Source: Ramicandelaber brevisporus (lineage: Eukaryota > Kickxellomycota > Ramicandelaberales > Ramicandelaberaceae). From it: DNA of 38,682 nt. A model generated the notes under the pieces. The model did no database searches and was not told where the DNA came from. It worked only from the letters and a program-made list of their open reading frames with translations. Of the stretch, positions 7,158 to 16,016 are shown piece after piece; position 1 is the stretch's first letter, and every line of letters begins with the position of its first letter. The position numbers and the translations under genes were made by a program. Location: positions 2,780 to 41,461 of the forward strand of contig MU602773.1 in the NCBI GenBank assembly GCA_025201865.1. The letters are read 5' to 3'.

Positions 7158-8477
7158 TTAAAGCATCAACATTGTCTTGATTTCATTGCCAACGCTGGCA
7201 CCAGATGTGGCATTTGTCCAAATCTGTGCCTTTGAGTCGATGGCATCTGGAAACTCCAGTGCATTGAGCAACTCACGGAGATCAACAGACGGAGAGTGCT
7301 TCAGCATCAACGCCATGGCACAGAGTAGGCGGAATGCCGTTTGCTCATTATCTTCCTTAGCGAAGGCGGTGGTGATTGCGCTGAGACATTCGGTGAGCCA
7401 CTCCTCATCAGCAGTGTCAGAAATCAGTGACAGTTTGCAAGCAACGTTAAAGGCAAGAGAGGCGCCAGCTTGGCGTATTCCAGGAAGAGTGGCCAGGAGA
7501 CTGTTGACGAGAATATTCGTGACTTGAGGACGACCACCGCTGGGCGAAGCTAGTGTCTTGGAAAGAGCATCGATGGCTATAGCATGACACGCAAAGCGGA
7601 CCATCATCAGCATGTCAGCATCAGCTGTGGATGCATCATTGTATGATAGCAGGTTTGGAGCTGCCGTCGCCATTGCTTTGGTAAACTGAGGTGACACCGC
7701 AGGATCGGTGATGCAGATTCGTGCCAAGTCAATCAACGGGAAGAGCTGACCGGGTGCAAGACGCCGCTTGTACGTGGACTCGATCCACGCCACATGACGA
7801 GCTTCCAGCTTGGAACGAGGCTGCTTATCACCGCAGAGTGCATCGATAACTTCGGAATCGTGAGATTCTTTCGAACACTCCAAGAACGAGAGCAGCTTGG
7901 TGGTCAATGGCGCCATCTTTGCAGGTACGGAGAATAGAATCGGCTTCGACCCAATGCGGTCAATTGCTGGTGTTGCAGGCTTCGTGCTCGCACCATGAGG
8001 CACTGGTGGCAAAGGAGACGGCTCGCGTATTGCAGGTACAGCCCTGGATGGCCCAAAGAACGACGTAATCAATGGCAGCAGCTGCTGTCCAAGCGGCGTG
8101 GCGAGGAAGTTCGCTGGTAGCTGAGTGATTCGCTCCGGAATGCCGCGGCCGACCAAGAACCGACATAGCGCCTCCGTAAAGTTGTTGCAGTTATTGTCAA
8201 GCAGATGGTACGACTCTGCAGTCCATGTCCGGCTCATAGCGGCTATCTGAGCATCAAAGTCTGCACGACTAACGCTGGTACTGCCCATCGGTATCCTCTC
8301 AATAGCATGGCCATGCCCACTCTGGCCGGGCACGCAAGCCTGTACTCCAGCACCGAAGAAAACCTCGAGCCCAAACACAACGACGCTGGTGTGGTAGATG
8401 GCCTCAAGCTGACCGGCCGAGATTGCTCGAGCCATGCCGGCTGAGAGGTCGTAGACACAGAGGCTGACAGCGCTCAT
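7158..8477 (-). CDS. PPPDE (DeSI-type) isopeptidase domain fused to PUL domain
   Basis: 439 residues. The PPPDE domain is N-terminal (about 4-140), with catalytic His29 in IYHTSVVVFG and Cys97 in LLDNNCNNFTEALCRFL. This pair defines the deSUMOylating/deubiquitinating DeSI family of papain-like cysteine isopeptidases. A Pro/Ala-rich linker (about 143-185) leads to a C-terminal PUL domain (about 190-435, an Armadillo-like helical fold), which in Ufd3/PLAP binds Cdc48/p97. The combination suggests removal of ubiquitin-like modifiers coupled to Cdc48 (inference). Fungal homologues I know of often carry a thioredoxin-like domain between PPPDE and PUL; none is apparent here. It starts at the ATG giving MSAVSLCVYD, directly at the first strand. 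Only 29 bp separate this start from the 3' end of the protease gene. Confidence 0.88.
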   Translation of the reverse strand: MSAVSLCVYDLSAGMARAISAGQLEAIYHTSVVVFGLEVFFGAGVQACVPGQSGHGHAIERIPMGSTSVSRADFDAQIAAMSRTWTAESYHLLDNNCNNFTEALCRFLVGRGIPERITQLPANFLATPLGQQLLPLITSFFGPSRAVPAIREPSPLPPVPHGASTKPATPAIDRIGSKPILFSVPAKMAPLTTKLLSFLECSKESHDSEVIDALCGDKQPRSKLEARHVAWIESTYKRRLAPGQLFPLIDLARICITDPAVSPQFTKAMATAAPNLLSYNDASTADADMLMMVRFACHAIAIDALSKTLASPSGGRPQVTNILVNSLLATLPGIRQAGASLAFNVACKLSLISDTADEEWLTECLSAITTAFAKEDNEQTAFRLLCAMALMLKHSPSVDLRELLNALEFPDAIDSKAQIWTNATSGASVGNEIKTMLML

Positions 8478-8506
8478 TCTGAAGATGACGTGGTTTCAAA
8501 GAAAAT

Positions 8507-9655
8507 TTAAAGGAATGTGGAGAACGCGAGACCAAGGAGAATGATACCAAACGCAGGATTGCTGTCCATCGACGAGTTGGGCTTTGTGGACGACTTTGAT
8601 GAGCCCGGTGCAGAAGTGCTACCACCGTTGCCACTGCTGGCAGAGCTGGTTGGACCATTTCCGTCATTGCTAGGCTTTGTGCCAGTGCCGCCATTGCCGC
8701 CATCCTTGCCATCCTTGCCATCCTTGCCTCCATTTGACGAGTCGCTTGGCTGTGGAGAAGGGTTGCCAGTGCCCGAACGAAGGGCCTCCTGCGAGATGCC
8801 AGTCGTTGACGAAATCCAGCCCAAATGCTGTGAGACTCGAGTGTAGAATCCAACCGTGCCATCAGCTGCGCAGTTCTTTGAGTTGAAGTCTAGATAGTTG
8901 GCTTCAAATGATACAGCTCCAGCTAGCGAGTACGAGCCGGCGCTGCCAGCAAACAAGGGGCCGCCGGAATCACCATAGCAGGTGCCTTCACCGCGCTGTG
9001 GAACTGTGCAAATGAACTGGCCGTTGGAATCGGTGTATTCGTCGGCGCCTTTTTTGCAAGTTGCGGCGTCGCCAACAGTAAGAGTAGCCTTTAGCAGCGT
9101 GTTTGAGCCAAAATTGCCATTGTTGTCAGTACGACCCCATCCGGCAAGGGTCAGCGGGTTGCCGGTGCTAATTGAGCCTGTGAAGATTGGCGCCTGCTTG
9201 ACTTTCGCACCAAGTTGGATGGGGCTGGCTAGTTTTACAAGGCCAATGTCACTGTGCATCAGGGATGGATCGTACTGTGGATGTGGATAGACATTTGCAA
9301 TGCGAACTGCCCCATTGACGCTGGCAGCGTTTGTGCCCACCACTACCGTCAATTGTCCGGCCGGCACGAGAGTGAACGCGCCTGGACCGCTCTTCCCATC
9401 GATAGGATTTGCAAGACAATGTGCTGCCGTGACAATCCATTCACTGCCGATCACAGTTCCGCCGCAGTTTGGCCATCCAGAAAGGAACAGATGCGCTGCC
9501 GATGGAAACTCGCCATCGCCAGCTGAAGAGCCTCCAATGATATTGTCAGTACCGACTCCCGGGAATCCTTGTCTGGCTGCGCTCACAAGGCTAGCGGTAA
9601 TAGCAGTGGTGGCTACAGTAGCTGCGAGCAGACCAACAGGAGAAGTGTATCGCAT
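8507..9655 (-). CDS. Secreted chymotrypsin-fold (S1) serine protease with GPI-type C-terminus
   Basis: 382 residues. A signal peptide (about 1-26, ending SLVSAA) is followed by a short propeptide and a mature N-terminus at IIGG (39-42). The catalytic triad is His79 (TAAHC), Asp136 (HSDIGLV) and Ser230 (CYGDSGGP); the disulfide-type cysteines C64-C80, C200-C216 and C226-C262 are present. The residue six before the active Ser, equivalent to chymotrypsinogen 189, is Gly224 instead of the Asp of true trypsins, so cleavage after Lys/Arg is not expected. A Ser/Gly/Lys/Pro linker with GKD repeats (about 298-360) ends in a hydrophobic tail (FGIILLGLAFSTFL) without a basic stop. That layout fits a GPI anchor. 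Likely a cell-surface or wall-associated endopeptidase. No intron. Confidence 0.9.
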   Translation of the reverse strand: MRYTSPVGLLAATVATTAITASLVSAARQGFPGVGTDNIIGGSSAGDGEFPSAAHLFLSGWPNCGGTVIGSEWIVTAAHCLANPIDGKSGPGAFTLVPAGQLTVVVGTNAASVNGAVRIANVYPHPQYDPSLMHSDIGLVKLASPIQLGAKVKQAPIFTGSISTGNPLTLAGWGRTDNNGNFGSNTLLKATLTVGDAATCKKGADEYTDSNGQFICTVPQRGEGTCYGDSGGPLFAGSAGSYSLAGAVSFEANYLDFNSKNCAADGTVGFYTRVSQHLGWISSTTGISQEALRSGTGNPSPQPSDSSNGGKDGKDGKDGGNGGTGTKPSNDGNGPTSSASSGNGGSTSAPGSSKSSTKPNSSMDSNPAFGIILLGLAFSTFL

Positions 9656-10506
9656 AGTTCCAGTGGTTCGAGTCAGGAGGTATCGAGATGAGCTGTGCTG
9701 TCTGTGTCTTGCGGTATGCTCGAGTTGTACTAATCTATAGAGTTGCTATTGCTGTAGTGCTGAGCAACCAGAAGACCAAGAACTAGGTCGTCCTCGTACG
9801 AGCCAATACAACCTCCGCTCCGCTCTAAAAAAAACAACAACAACAACAACAAAAACAAAAGCACCAACAAAAGAGGACGAATCCAGGAACCGCACTTTTC
9901 TAATATTGGAGCATTAAAGTGATTGGCTGAATGTATATTTAACCTTTTGGCAACTTGAATAAAAGGCACATTCCAATCACTCGCTTTTAAATGCAGTTTA
10001 TGTCCATAAATCCTTTTAAATACTCGAACGCGATGACGAGTGCCTTCCATGACAACACAATTTTTGTTGTCGCCGGCGCTGTCGTCCACATTGAGGGACG
10101 TGCGTGTTTCGCTGTTTTGCTCTCTCTGAGTTTACTTTTTTTCTTGTTGCTGAAAGTGACCCGATTCGTCATGATGTGGGGCACCAATTGAATCGTGGTG
10201 CGGGGGTATCAATCAATATTTTGCCTTCGAAAAGAGGAACGACCCGCACACACACACAAGCAGACTCGTGCGCGCACTCCTCTCCGTTCTGTTCTGTTTC
10301 CTTCTCTCTTTTTTTTTCTTCCTCTTCATTCTTGTTCCTTCTTGTTCCTGCAGACTCTCGAACAACCTCCTTTGCCCGCAGAGCAACCTGTCAGCTCACT
10401 CCTTGCTTCTGTTACTCCTCAAATTGCTTTTGCCTTTTCTTTTGCTTTTGTTTTTCGTTTCCTGAAGCATCTTGGTTTGGACGTCTTTGTGTGAGTTTGT
10501 TTGAAC
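9656..10506. other. 851-bp divergent intergenic region between protease and RasGEF genes
   Basis: Holds both promoters. Seen: an (AAC)n tract at about 9830-9860, AT-rich sequence around 9930-10010, a short CA run at about 10248-10260, and a strongly C/T-rich stretch at 10270-10350 on the + strand ahead of the RasGEF start, as is common in fungal 5' regions. Short frames here are low complexity and unconvincing. A 5' UTR intron ending at a CTGCAG near 10353 is possible, but no matching donor stood out. Confidence 0.55.
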
Positions 10507-13500
10507 ATGAGCGTGCCTTCTTCGTATAGTCACCAGGCTCCAGGTGCTTGGCAACAACAGTATCAGCACCAGCCTCACTATAGCCAGTATGCTCACCAAC
10601 AGCAGCAACAACAACAGCAGCAGCAGCAGCAGCAGCAACACAATATGAATGGAAGTCGAGCCGTGCTCTCTTCTGTTACTGGTAGGTCTGGACCACCATC
10701 AGTGTTTAGTGAGCGCTCAGACGCGCATTCTGTGGCAGGAAGCACTGCGAGCTCGCAAGTAATGCTGACGTTGACATGGGATGCATTGCTGGCACCAGTG
10801 ATGCGCTCAGCGTCTACTGCGCTGCCCACTACACGTGGCGGATACGGCAGCTGGCTCGACCATTTATTGCTGAGCATTAACAATCTGTTTACAGCAGCTG
10901 GTATATTCCCAGATGGATTGAAGGCAATGTCTACACTGAAGCCAGGCAAAGATGGAGCGCCTCCAAAGCCAAGTGCAGCATGGCGTTTAAATTCTCCAAT
11001 TCTACAGCGCCATCCATCGTTCCATGCAGTATATGCATTGATATTGTCATCGCTGTCCCAGCTATTAATGCTGTGTAGATTGGCAGCCGCACGCTGGCCA
11101 CCCTCAGGTATTGAAAAGAGAGTTCAGAAATTGGTGGTTCAGGTCAGTGGATTGATTAAACAGTTTGTAGTGTTTGCCAAAGATGCAGGCATTCCATTGC
11201 AGCCGATTAACCCGCTAATGATGAGTGGCCAGCCTGGCTCACCTGTCCAGAATCCTCAGCTGATCCAGAGTGTTCCTCATGTTCCGCCGAGCTACACCAC
11301 ACCTCTTCAGCGCCAAATCTTATCACAGATCCGTGTGCTAATTTCAGATTTCCATCCAAACATTTATGCATCGCTGGTTGATTCATGCCGTCAGAATGTG
11401 AAAGTCATCGTGGTCGACTTCCTGGCACGTTTAACCGAAGAGCCATCGTTTAATTTGACCACGTATTCTGGAGATGTTTCATTAACACTATCTACCGTCG
11501 GCCAGTTAATAGCAGTGGTTCAGTCGCTCGGCCCATCAGCTGATAATGTTAAAACAGACGTCAATGCTCTCGGCCATTCTACATACCGTCCGTCTCAATC
11601 ACTGACTATTCAACAGCACTTGCAACAGCTGCTATTTGCCACCGGTGAGCTGGTTGCCATTATGCACGATGGACTAGCTGTGGCTGGTTTCCGCCCTGAG
11701 CATTTGGTTCGGCCATTGTCTGCCATTGATAACTCTGCCTCGGCTGTTGCGTTCTCTGCGAAAGCCCTCTTTGTTCCTGATCCGTCGGACAAGATTGCAG
11801 TTCAGGCGTATCATACCATCAAGGCTGATTTTATCCAATCGCTGATTGCATCCCAGCCCCCGCCCCATCCTGTCTTAACCAGCTTCCAACGCCGTGTTGA
11901 TGCATTCACAATGGCTGTTTTGTCCACAAACGCTCCATCATCACCCCCTCTCTCTCCTCAGCACCAGCCACAGCTAGGCTCACAGTCTCAGCCACTCCGT
12001 CCGACTACGTCTCCATATCAGGCCAGCCCTTCAATGTCTCCGATGTCATCTGCCTCTGTTCCAGCCGCCCCGCGCATCATGAGTCCGAAGCCAGCACAGA
12101 ACGCAAGTGGACTGCGTGGCCAAGTTCTTCTTCAACAACAACAACAGAATCAGCAACATCAATTGGCATCCAATGGCAGCACATATATTGAGCCGCCGTC
12201 CCCTCTTCCACTGCATCAGCAACAAGCGTCTACAGCATCGTCAACATCACCTCTGTCGCCAAGGAGTGGAAATATGAAGGGAACCGCCATGAACTTGGAT
12301 TCACTCCAGTCGATTGCTTCATCTGCCATCAACAGTAACAATGCTAACCAGTCAAATAGTGTTGGCGCAGTTTCCTCATCCCAGCAGTCTCGCTCGGCTG
12401 TTAACAATTTGCCAAATTCACCAACATTTGGTCCAACTGAGCCATCAAACAGTCCACAGATGGCCGATGATTCTGCTTCAGCTATCCAGTCAATGCCAGC
12501 TCAGGCTATTCAGTCTACTCAATCTACTCAATCTACTCAATCTACTCAATTGCCGCAAGTGTCAGCTCCGCAGTTTGCAGTAGAAATTGATCAGAATAAT
12601 GGAACAGTTGTTGGAGGGTCAATTGATGATCTGATTGAGTATTTGGTTCAGGGCAGCAGCAGTAGCAAAAATGGAGAACATTCTAAATTTGTGAGTGTGT
12701 TTTTGTTGAGTTTCCGTGGATTTATTACAGCTGACAGACTATTCCAAAAATTGCTAGAAAAGTTTAGAATATCACCATCTCTGGAGGTTAGCAATGACCC
12801 ACGCCTGCTTGACAAATGGGTTAAAAACCATCAAAGTCCGCTGCGCAGTGGAGTGATTGATATATTGACTCAGTGGTTTACTCATTATTTCTACCCAGAA
12901 GAAGATGCTCAGTCTTCAACGGTGGTTTATGAATTTGTGCAGAGCGAAGCTAGAGTTGCCCTGGGCTCCCAAACTGTTAATCTACAAAATATAGTGCGCA
13001 TGCGTGCTGTGGAATGCGAATCCATCATTTCTGGCCATCCTCCAACTATCCAGCCATTCACATCGTCAACTACAATTGATAAAATGCTCAATTCAGCTGG
13101 ATATCCTAGTAGAGTAGTAAACAAGGTTGATTCAATCTATCCGCCAGTTAGATTAACTAGACCAATGTTTAATCTAATTCAGCACAGCGTAATGGGCGAT
13201 AATAAATTACATCAGATTTTCACTGAAATTGATGCAGTTGAAATTGCACGTCAATTGACTCTAATGCAAAACAAGTTGTTTATGGCCATTCAGCCTTATG
13301 AGTTGATCAATATGAGATTTGCAAAGAACCTGGATGTGTCTCCTTCCATCAATGTACAGGCTCTGCTTGCATCCACGAACCGTATTACTAAATGGGTTAT
13401 TGTGTCTATAATGGCTGAGGAGGATCAGCGTATCCGTCTTGATATTATTAAGCATTTTGTTCGTATTGCAGAGACTCTTTACAGCAATGGTGACTATAAC

Positions 13501-14607
13501 ACATTGAGCGCAATTATGGCTGGATTAAATTCATCAATGGTGTCTAGATTGCAAAACACAGCCTGGACTCTGCTGCCCGATGTATTGAGAAATTCTCATC
13601 AAATTATTGCCGAAGTAAATGAAACTTTGGATGTTCAGAATAATTTTGCCGGCTATAGAACGAGATTGATGCAGCGTGGCTCTGATCGTCCATCCATCCC
13701 TCTTCTTGGTGTTTTGTTGAATGACTTGGTCAAAGTGGGAACTAACTCTGACAGTGATAAAAACAGCAACAGCGGTAATGGCAATAATAACAGTCGCGCT
13801 AATATATCTCGTGATGGATACATTAATTTGAAATCACACAATACAGTTGTCCAACTAATTATGGATTCCCTTAAACACCAGGTTCCATATCCATTCGCTG
13901 AACTTCCTGCTCTCGCCGAATACTTGACTTCCTCATTTGCACTTGCATTGCCTAAATTTGACGTTGCTAAATTCAAACAGCTCAGCCAGCTCTATGAACC
14001 AGATGCCAACTCTCCTTCAATCTCCACCGCAGCAACTTCTCCCAATATTAACAGCGCTGGTCGTAATGAATATGGTGCTGGAAACCATAACGCATCATTT
14101 GTTGGACAGGCTCAGCAGCACCATCAGCAGCATCAACAACAGCAGCAGTACTCTGGTACCAATGGTAATCAAAGCAACTATGGCTCGAGCTACGATCTTT
14201 ATGCTCGTCAAAGCTCTCAACACCAGCAACAGCAAAGCAGTATCCATGGATCAGGCGCGTCTGCTACCAGTCCATTGATGAAGCCAATTGTTCCACGCAG
14301 CGGTAGTGTTCCTGGTCTCACTTCTTCTCATGCAAGTGCAGCAGGCAACAGCAGTATGAATGGAAGCTCTCGTTATGCTGGAGGTCCTCATGATCAACAG
14401 TATCAACACACTCAGCAGCAGCAGCACAGTCAACACAATCAGCACAATCAGCATCATGCTCAGGGTTACCGCCCACAACAACAGGCTCAGCCAGTTGCCA
14501 TTCATCGTCAGCAGTCGCCACAACAGCAAGTTAAACAATCCAAGAGCTTCTCTCTCTTTTCATCATTCCGCAAGCGTCGCACCACTGTCAGCGAAGGCAC
14601 TGCTTAA
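10507..14607 (+). CDS. Ras guanine-nucleotide exchange factor (REM + CDC25 domains)
   Basis: 1366 residues from the first ATG (MSVPSSYSHQ). The order is: poly-Q (about 30-46), a conserved-looking all-helical region of about 400 residues (about 75-480; domain not recognised), a long S/Q/P-rich linker (480-695) with an STQ triplet repeat, a RasGEF_N/REM domain (about 699-850, starting GSIDDLIEYLVQ), and a CDC25 catalytic domain (about 870-1150). The last contains EIDAVEIARQLTLMQNKLF, RFAKNLDVSPSINVQALLAS and NRITKWVIVSIM, then IPLLGVLLNDLVKV. A Q/H-rich tail ends in a basic segment (SLFSSFRKRRTT) that could bind membrane. It should activate a Ras/Rap-type GTPase at the membrane. No SH3 domain is seen, unlike yeast Cdc25. 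A Ser/Asn/Gly insertion interrupts the CDC25 domain near residue 1080. Confidence 0.9.
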   Translation: MSVPSSYSHQAPGAWQQQYQHQPHYSQYAHQQQQQQQQQQQQQQHNMNGSRAVLSSVTGRSGPPSVFSERSDAHSVAGSTASSQVMLTLTWDALLAPVMRSASTALPTTRGGYGSWLDHLLLSINNLFTAAGIFPDGLKAMSTLKPGKDGAPPKPSAAWRLNSPILQRHPSFHAVYALILSSLSQLLMLCRLAAARWPPSGIEKRVQKLVVQVSGLIKQFVVFAKDAGIPLQPINPLMMSGQPGSPVQNPQLIQSVPHVPPSYTTPLQRQILSQIRVLISDFHPNIYASLVDSCRQNVKVIVVDFLARLTEEPSFNLTTYSGDVSLTLSTVGQLIAVVQSLGPSADNVKTDVNALGHSTYRPSQSLTIQQHLQQLLFATGELVAIMHDGLAVAGFRPEHLVRPLSAIDNSASAVAFSAKALFVPDPSDKIAVQAYHTIKADFIQSLIASQPPPHPVLTSFQRRVDAFTMAVLSTNAPSSPPLSPQHQPQLGSQSQPLRPTTSPYQASPSMSPMSSASVPAAPRIMSPKPAQNASGLRGQVLLQQQQQNQQHQLASNGSTYIEPPSPLPLHQQQASTASSTSPLSPRSGNMKGTAMNLDSLQSIASSAINSNNANQSNSVGAVSSSQQSRSAVNNLPNSPTFGPTEPSNSPQMADDSASAIQSMPAQAIQSTQSTQSTQSTQLPQVSAPQFAVEIDQNNGTVVGGSIDDLIEYLVQGSSSSKNGEHSKFVSVFLLSFRGFITADRLFQKLLEKFRISPSLEVSNDPRLLDKWVKNHQSPLRSGVIDILTQWFTHYFYPEEDAQSSTVVYEFVQSEARVALGSQTVNLQNIVRMRAVECESIISGHPPTIQPFTSSTTIDKMLNSAGYPSRVVNKVDSIYPPVRLTRPMFNLIQHSVMGDNKLHQIFTEIDAVEIARQLTLMQNKLFMAIQPYELINMRFAKNLDVSPSINVQALLASTNRITKWVIVSIMAEEDQRIRLDIIKHFVRIAETLYSNGDYNTLSAIMAGLNSSMVSRLQNTAWTLLPDVLRNSHQIIAEVNETLDVQNNFAGYRTRLMQRGSDRPSIPLLGVLLNDLVKVGTNSDSDKNSNSGNGNNNSRANISRDGYINLKSHNTVVQLIMDSLKHQVPYPFAELPALAEYLTSSFALALPKFDVAKFKQLSQLYEPDANSPSISTAATSPNINSAGRNEYGAGNHNASFVGQAQQHHQQHQQQQQYSGTNGNQSNYGSSYDLYARQSSQHQQQQSSIHGSGASATSPLMKPIVPRSGSVPGLTSSHASAAGNSSMNGSSRYAGGPHDQQYQHTQQQQHSQHNQHNQHHAQGYRPQQQAQPVAIHRQQSPQQQVKQSKSFSLFSSFRKRRTTVSEGTA
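10597..10640. repeat. (CAR)n tract encoding poly-Q at the RasGEF N-terminus
   Basis: Mixed CAA/CAG glutamine codons, about 14 in a row. Mixed codons make the tract more stable than a pure repeat. Confidence 0.9.
12514..12549. repeat. 9-bp tandem repeat encoding Ser-Thr-Gln
   Basis: Four near-identical TCTACTCAA-type units in the RasGEF linker. Confidence 0.85.
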
Positions 14608-14845
14608 TTTATTAAAATTACTCTTTTTATATTTAGTATTCCCCACTCCTTATCCTTGACCTCTCTTCCTCTCTAACTAACTAACTATCTCTCTGTCTTT
14701 AGTCTCTCGTCTTCTTACCTTCTCAATCTGCCCATTTGTTTCTCATTTTTTTTCTGTTTCGATTTTCAATAAAAACAAACAAACAAACAAGCTTAATTTT
14801 GTGGTATCATATTAATACTTTTAATTGGCAATGTCTAACTATGTT
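14608..14845. other. 3' flank of the RasGEF gene
   Basis: T/C-rich 3' UTR-like sequence with AATAAA-type signals near 14768 and short (AAAC)n. No gene seen. It ends at the left copy of the 8-bp direct repeat that bounds the next feature. Confidence 0.5.
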
Positions 14846-14848
14846 CAA

Positions 14849-14920
14849 GGGTGTTCCGTTTTTACGTAAAATTAGTCTTAACTTGTATGACATGGTATTT
14901 TACGCAAAAACGACCCACAC
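14849..14920. repeat. Left-end hairpin-like inverted repeat with TTTTACGTAAAA
   Basis: About 24 bp at 14849-14872 pair imperfectly with the complement of about 14897-14919; both arms read GGGT..CGTTTTT.CGTAAAAT. The second arm (from ACTTGTA through GACCCAC) also aligns in direct orientation with 15980-16015 at the right end. Confidence 0.6.
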
Positions 14921-15921
14921 CGAGTTGATATATGCACTTGGAGAGCAATGGCGACCGCCCTAATCACGACCAGATGACCAGGTTAGACCGGTTGCATCTA
15001 CACGAGGCAGACACGTGGCCGAGAGCCCTTGTACGATGCATTGTATACCGAGGAGAAGAGTAGCGAGCATCGACGACGGAAGGTGCGACCAGGCGAGTAG
15101 GCCGCAGAGCCGAGCGGATGCAGGCAGAGTTGTGCTAAATCAGCAATTGGGGGTGACCAGACCACCTTGAAAGAGGCGGCACGAGCGACAAGAAGCAACC
15201 AAGCGCGGACCGGCCGGCGAAGAGGAGGAAACGGCTGGCGAGAAGGGTGTCTACGCGAAGTGAGGACCGAGGTGGCGTAGACGACGGAGGCGGCAGCTGC
15301 AAGGAAACGGACGAGCAGAGCGACAGGGACTTGGTTGTCTTGAAGGGTCGAGGTGCAACCGACGGTGGCGCGACCAAGGAGGCGCGAGCACACACGTGCG
15401 GTGCAGAGGGAAGGGGGAAGAGTTGAGAGCAGGAAAGAGACGGTGCGGTTCAGGGACAAAGCAGAAGGACGAAGAGAGAGAGAGGGAAGGGATGAGACAC
15501 AGAAACAAACAGACACGGGAAAGGATGGTAGTTGTGCTGAGCGAGATAGCTGCATTTTTATACACTCGAGGTGCAGTAGCAGTTGTAGCACTCAGGAATG
15601 AAACACGGCTGACAATTGATTCGCTGGTTGATGTGTGTATTGATAGAGGAGAGTAGAGAAAGAACTACTTTACAGGCTGAGCCAATCGTGTGTTGAGAAA
15701 ATCAAAGGAGTGTAGTTGTGTTTGTGTGTGTTTTTCTATGCAGAGTGGCGAACCTCCTTTGATCGAACAACGCCTCTAGCAGTATCGTTCGTCGCTGTTT
15801 CGGCGCACGCTCTTCTGTAAACAACATGACCTAACTGTACCGCTCAGTGTGGGACTTTAGTGTCATTTAAATGTGATTTTATGTGATTTGATAAGAGGAA
15901 GGACGGGAAGGAAGGAATGCC

Positions 15922-16012
15922 TTTTACGCAACTGCCTTTTACGTAAAGCGCATGTTTTTGGGCAAGAAACTCTGGAAGACTTGTAGAGCAGGGAATTTTA
16001 CATAAAACACGG
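15922..16012. repeat. Right-end repeat cluster (three TTTTACRYAAA copies)
   Basis: Copies at 15922-15931, 15937-15947 and 15996-16007. The last forms the right terminal inverted repeat of the candidate element. Confidence 0.6.
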
Positions 16013-16016
16013 CCCA

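Larger units (their letters stand above)
14846..16015. mobile_element. Candidate non-autonomous DNA transposon (hAT-like ends), 1.17 kb
   Basis: The block is bounded by 8-bp direct repeats ACTATGTT (14838-14845 and 16016-16023), the size made by hAT-type insertion. The ends form an imperfect inverted repeat: CCGTTTTTACGTAAAATT at 14856-14873 against the complement of 15994-16012, CCGTGTTTTATGTAAAATT (one substitution, one indel). Both ends begin with GGG, but the left has three extra bases (CAA) beside the direct repeat. TTTTACG[C/T]AAA motifs recur subterminally at 14898, 15922 and 15937, like transposase-binding sites. The interior is GC- and purine-rich on the + strand, unlike the flanks. 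No transposase is encoded; a 185-codon minus-strand frame inside is low complexity. The alternative is two diverged small MITE-like copies flanking unrelated spacer. Confidence 0.45.

Noticed and set aside
9991-10191. 66-codon plus-strand frame in the protease/RasGEF spacer
   Set aside because: No recognisable features; lies in promoter-like sequence. A hydrophobic stretch arises from a T-rich run.
14998-15591. Minus-strand frame of 197 codons (185 from its ATG) inside the candidate element
   Set aside because: Composition is Ser/Leu/Arg/Pro/Cys-rich as expected from reading a pyrimidine-rich strand; no domain, and no conserved-looking motif.
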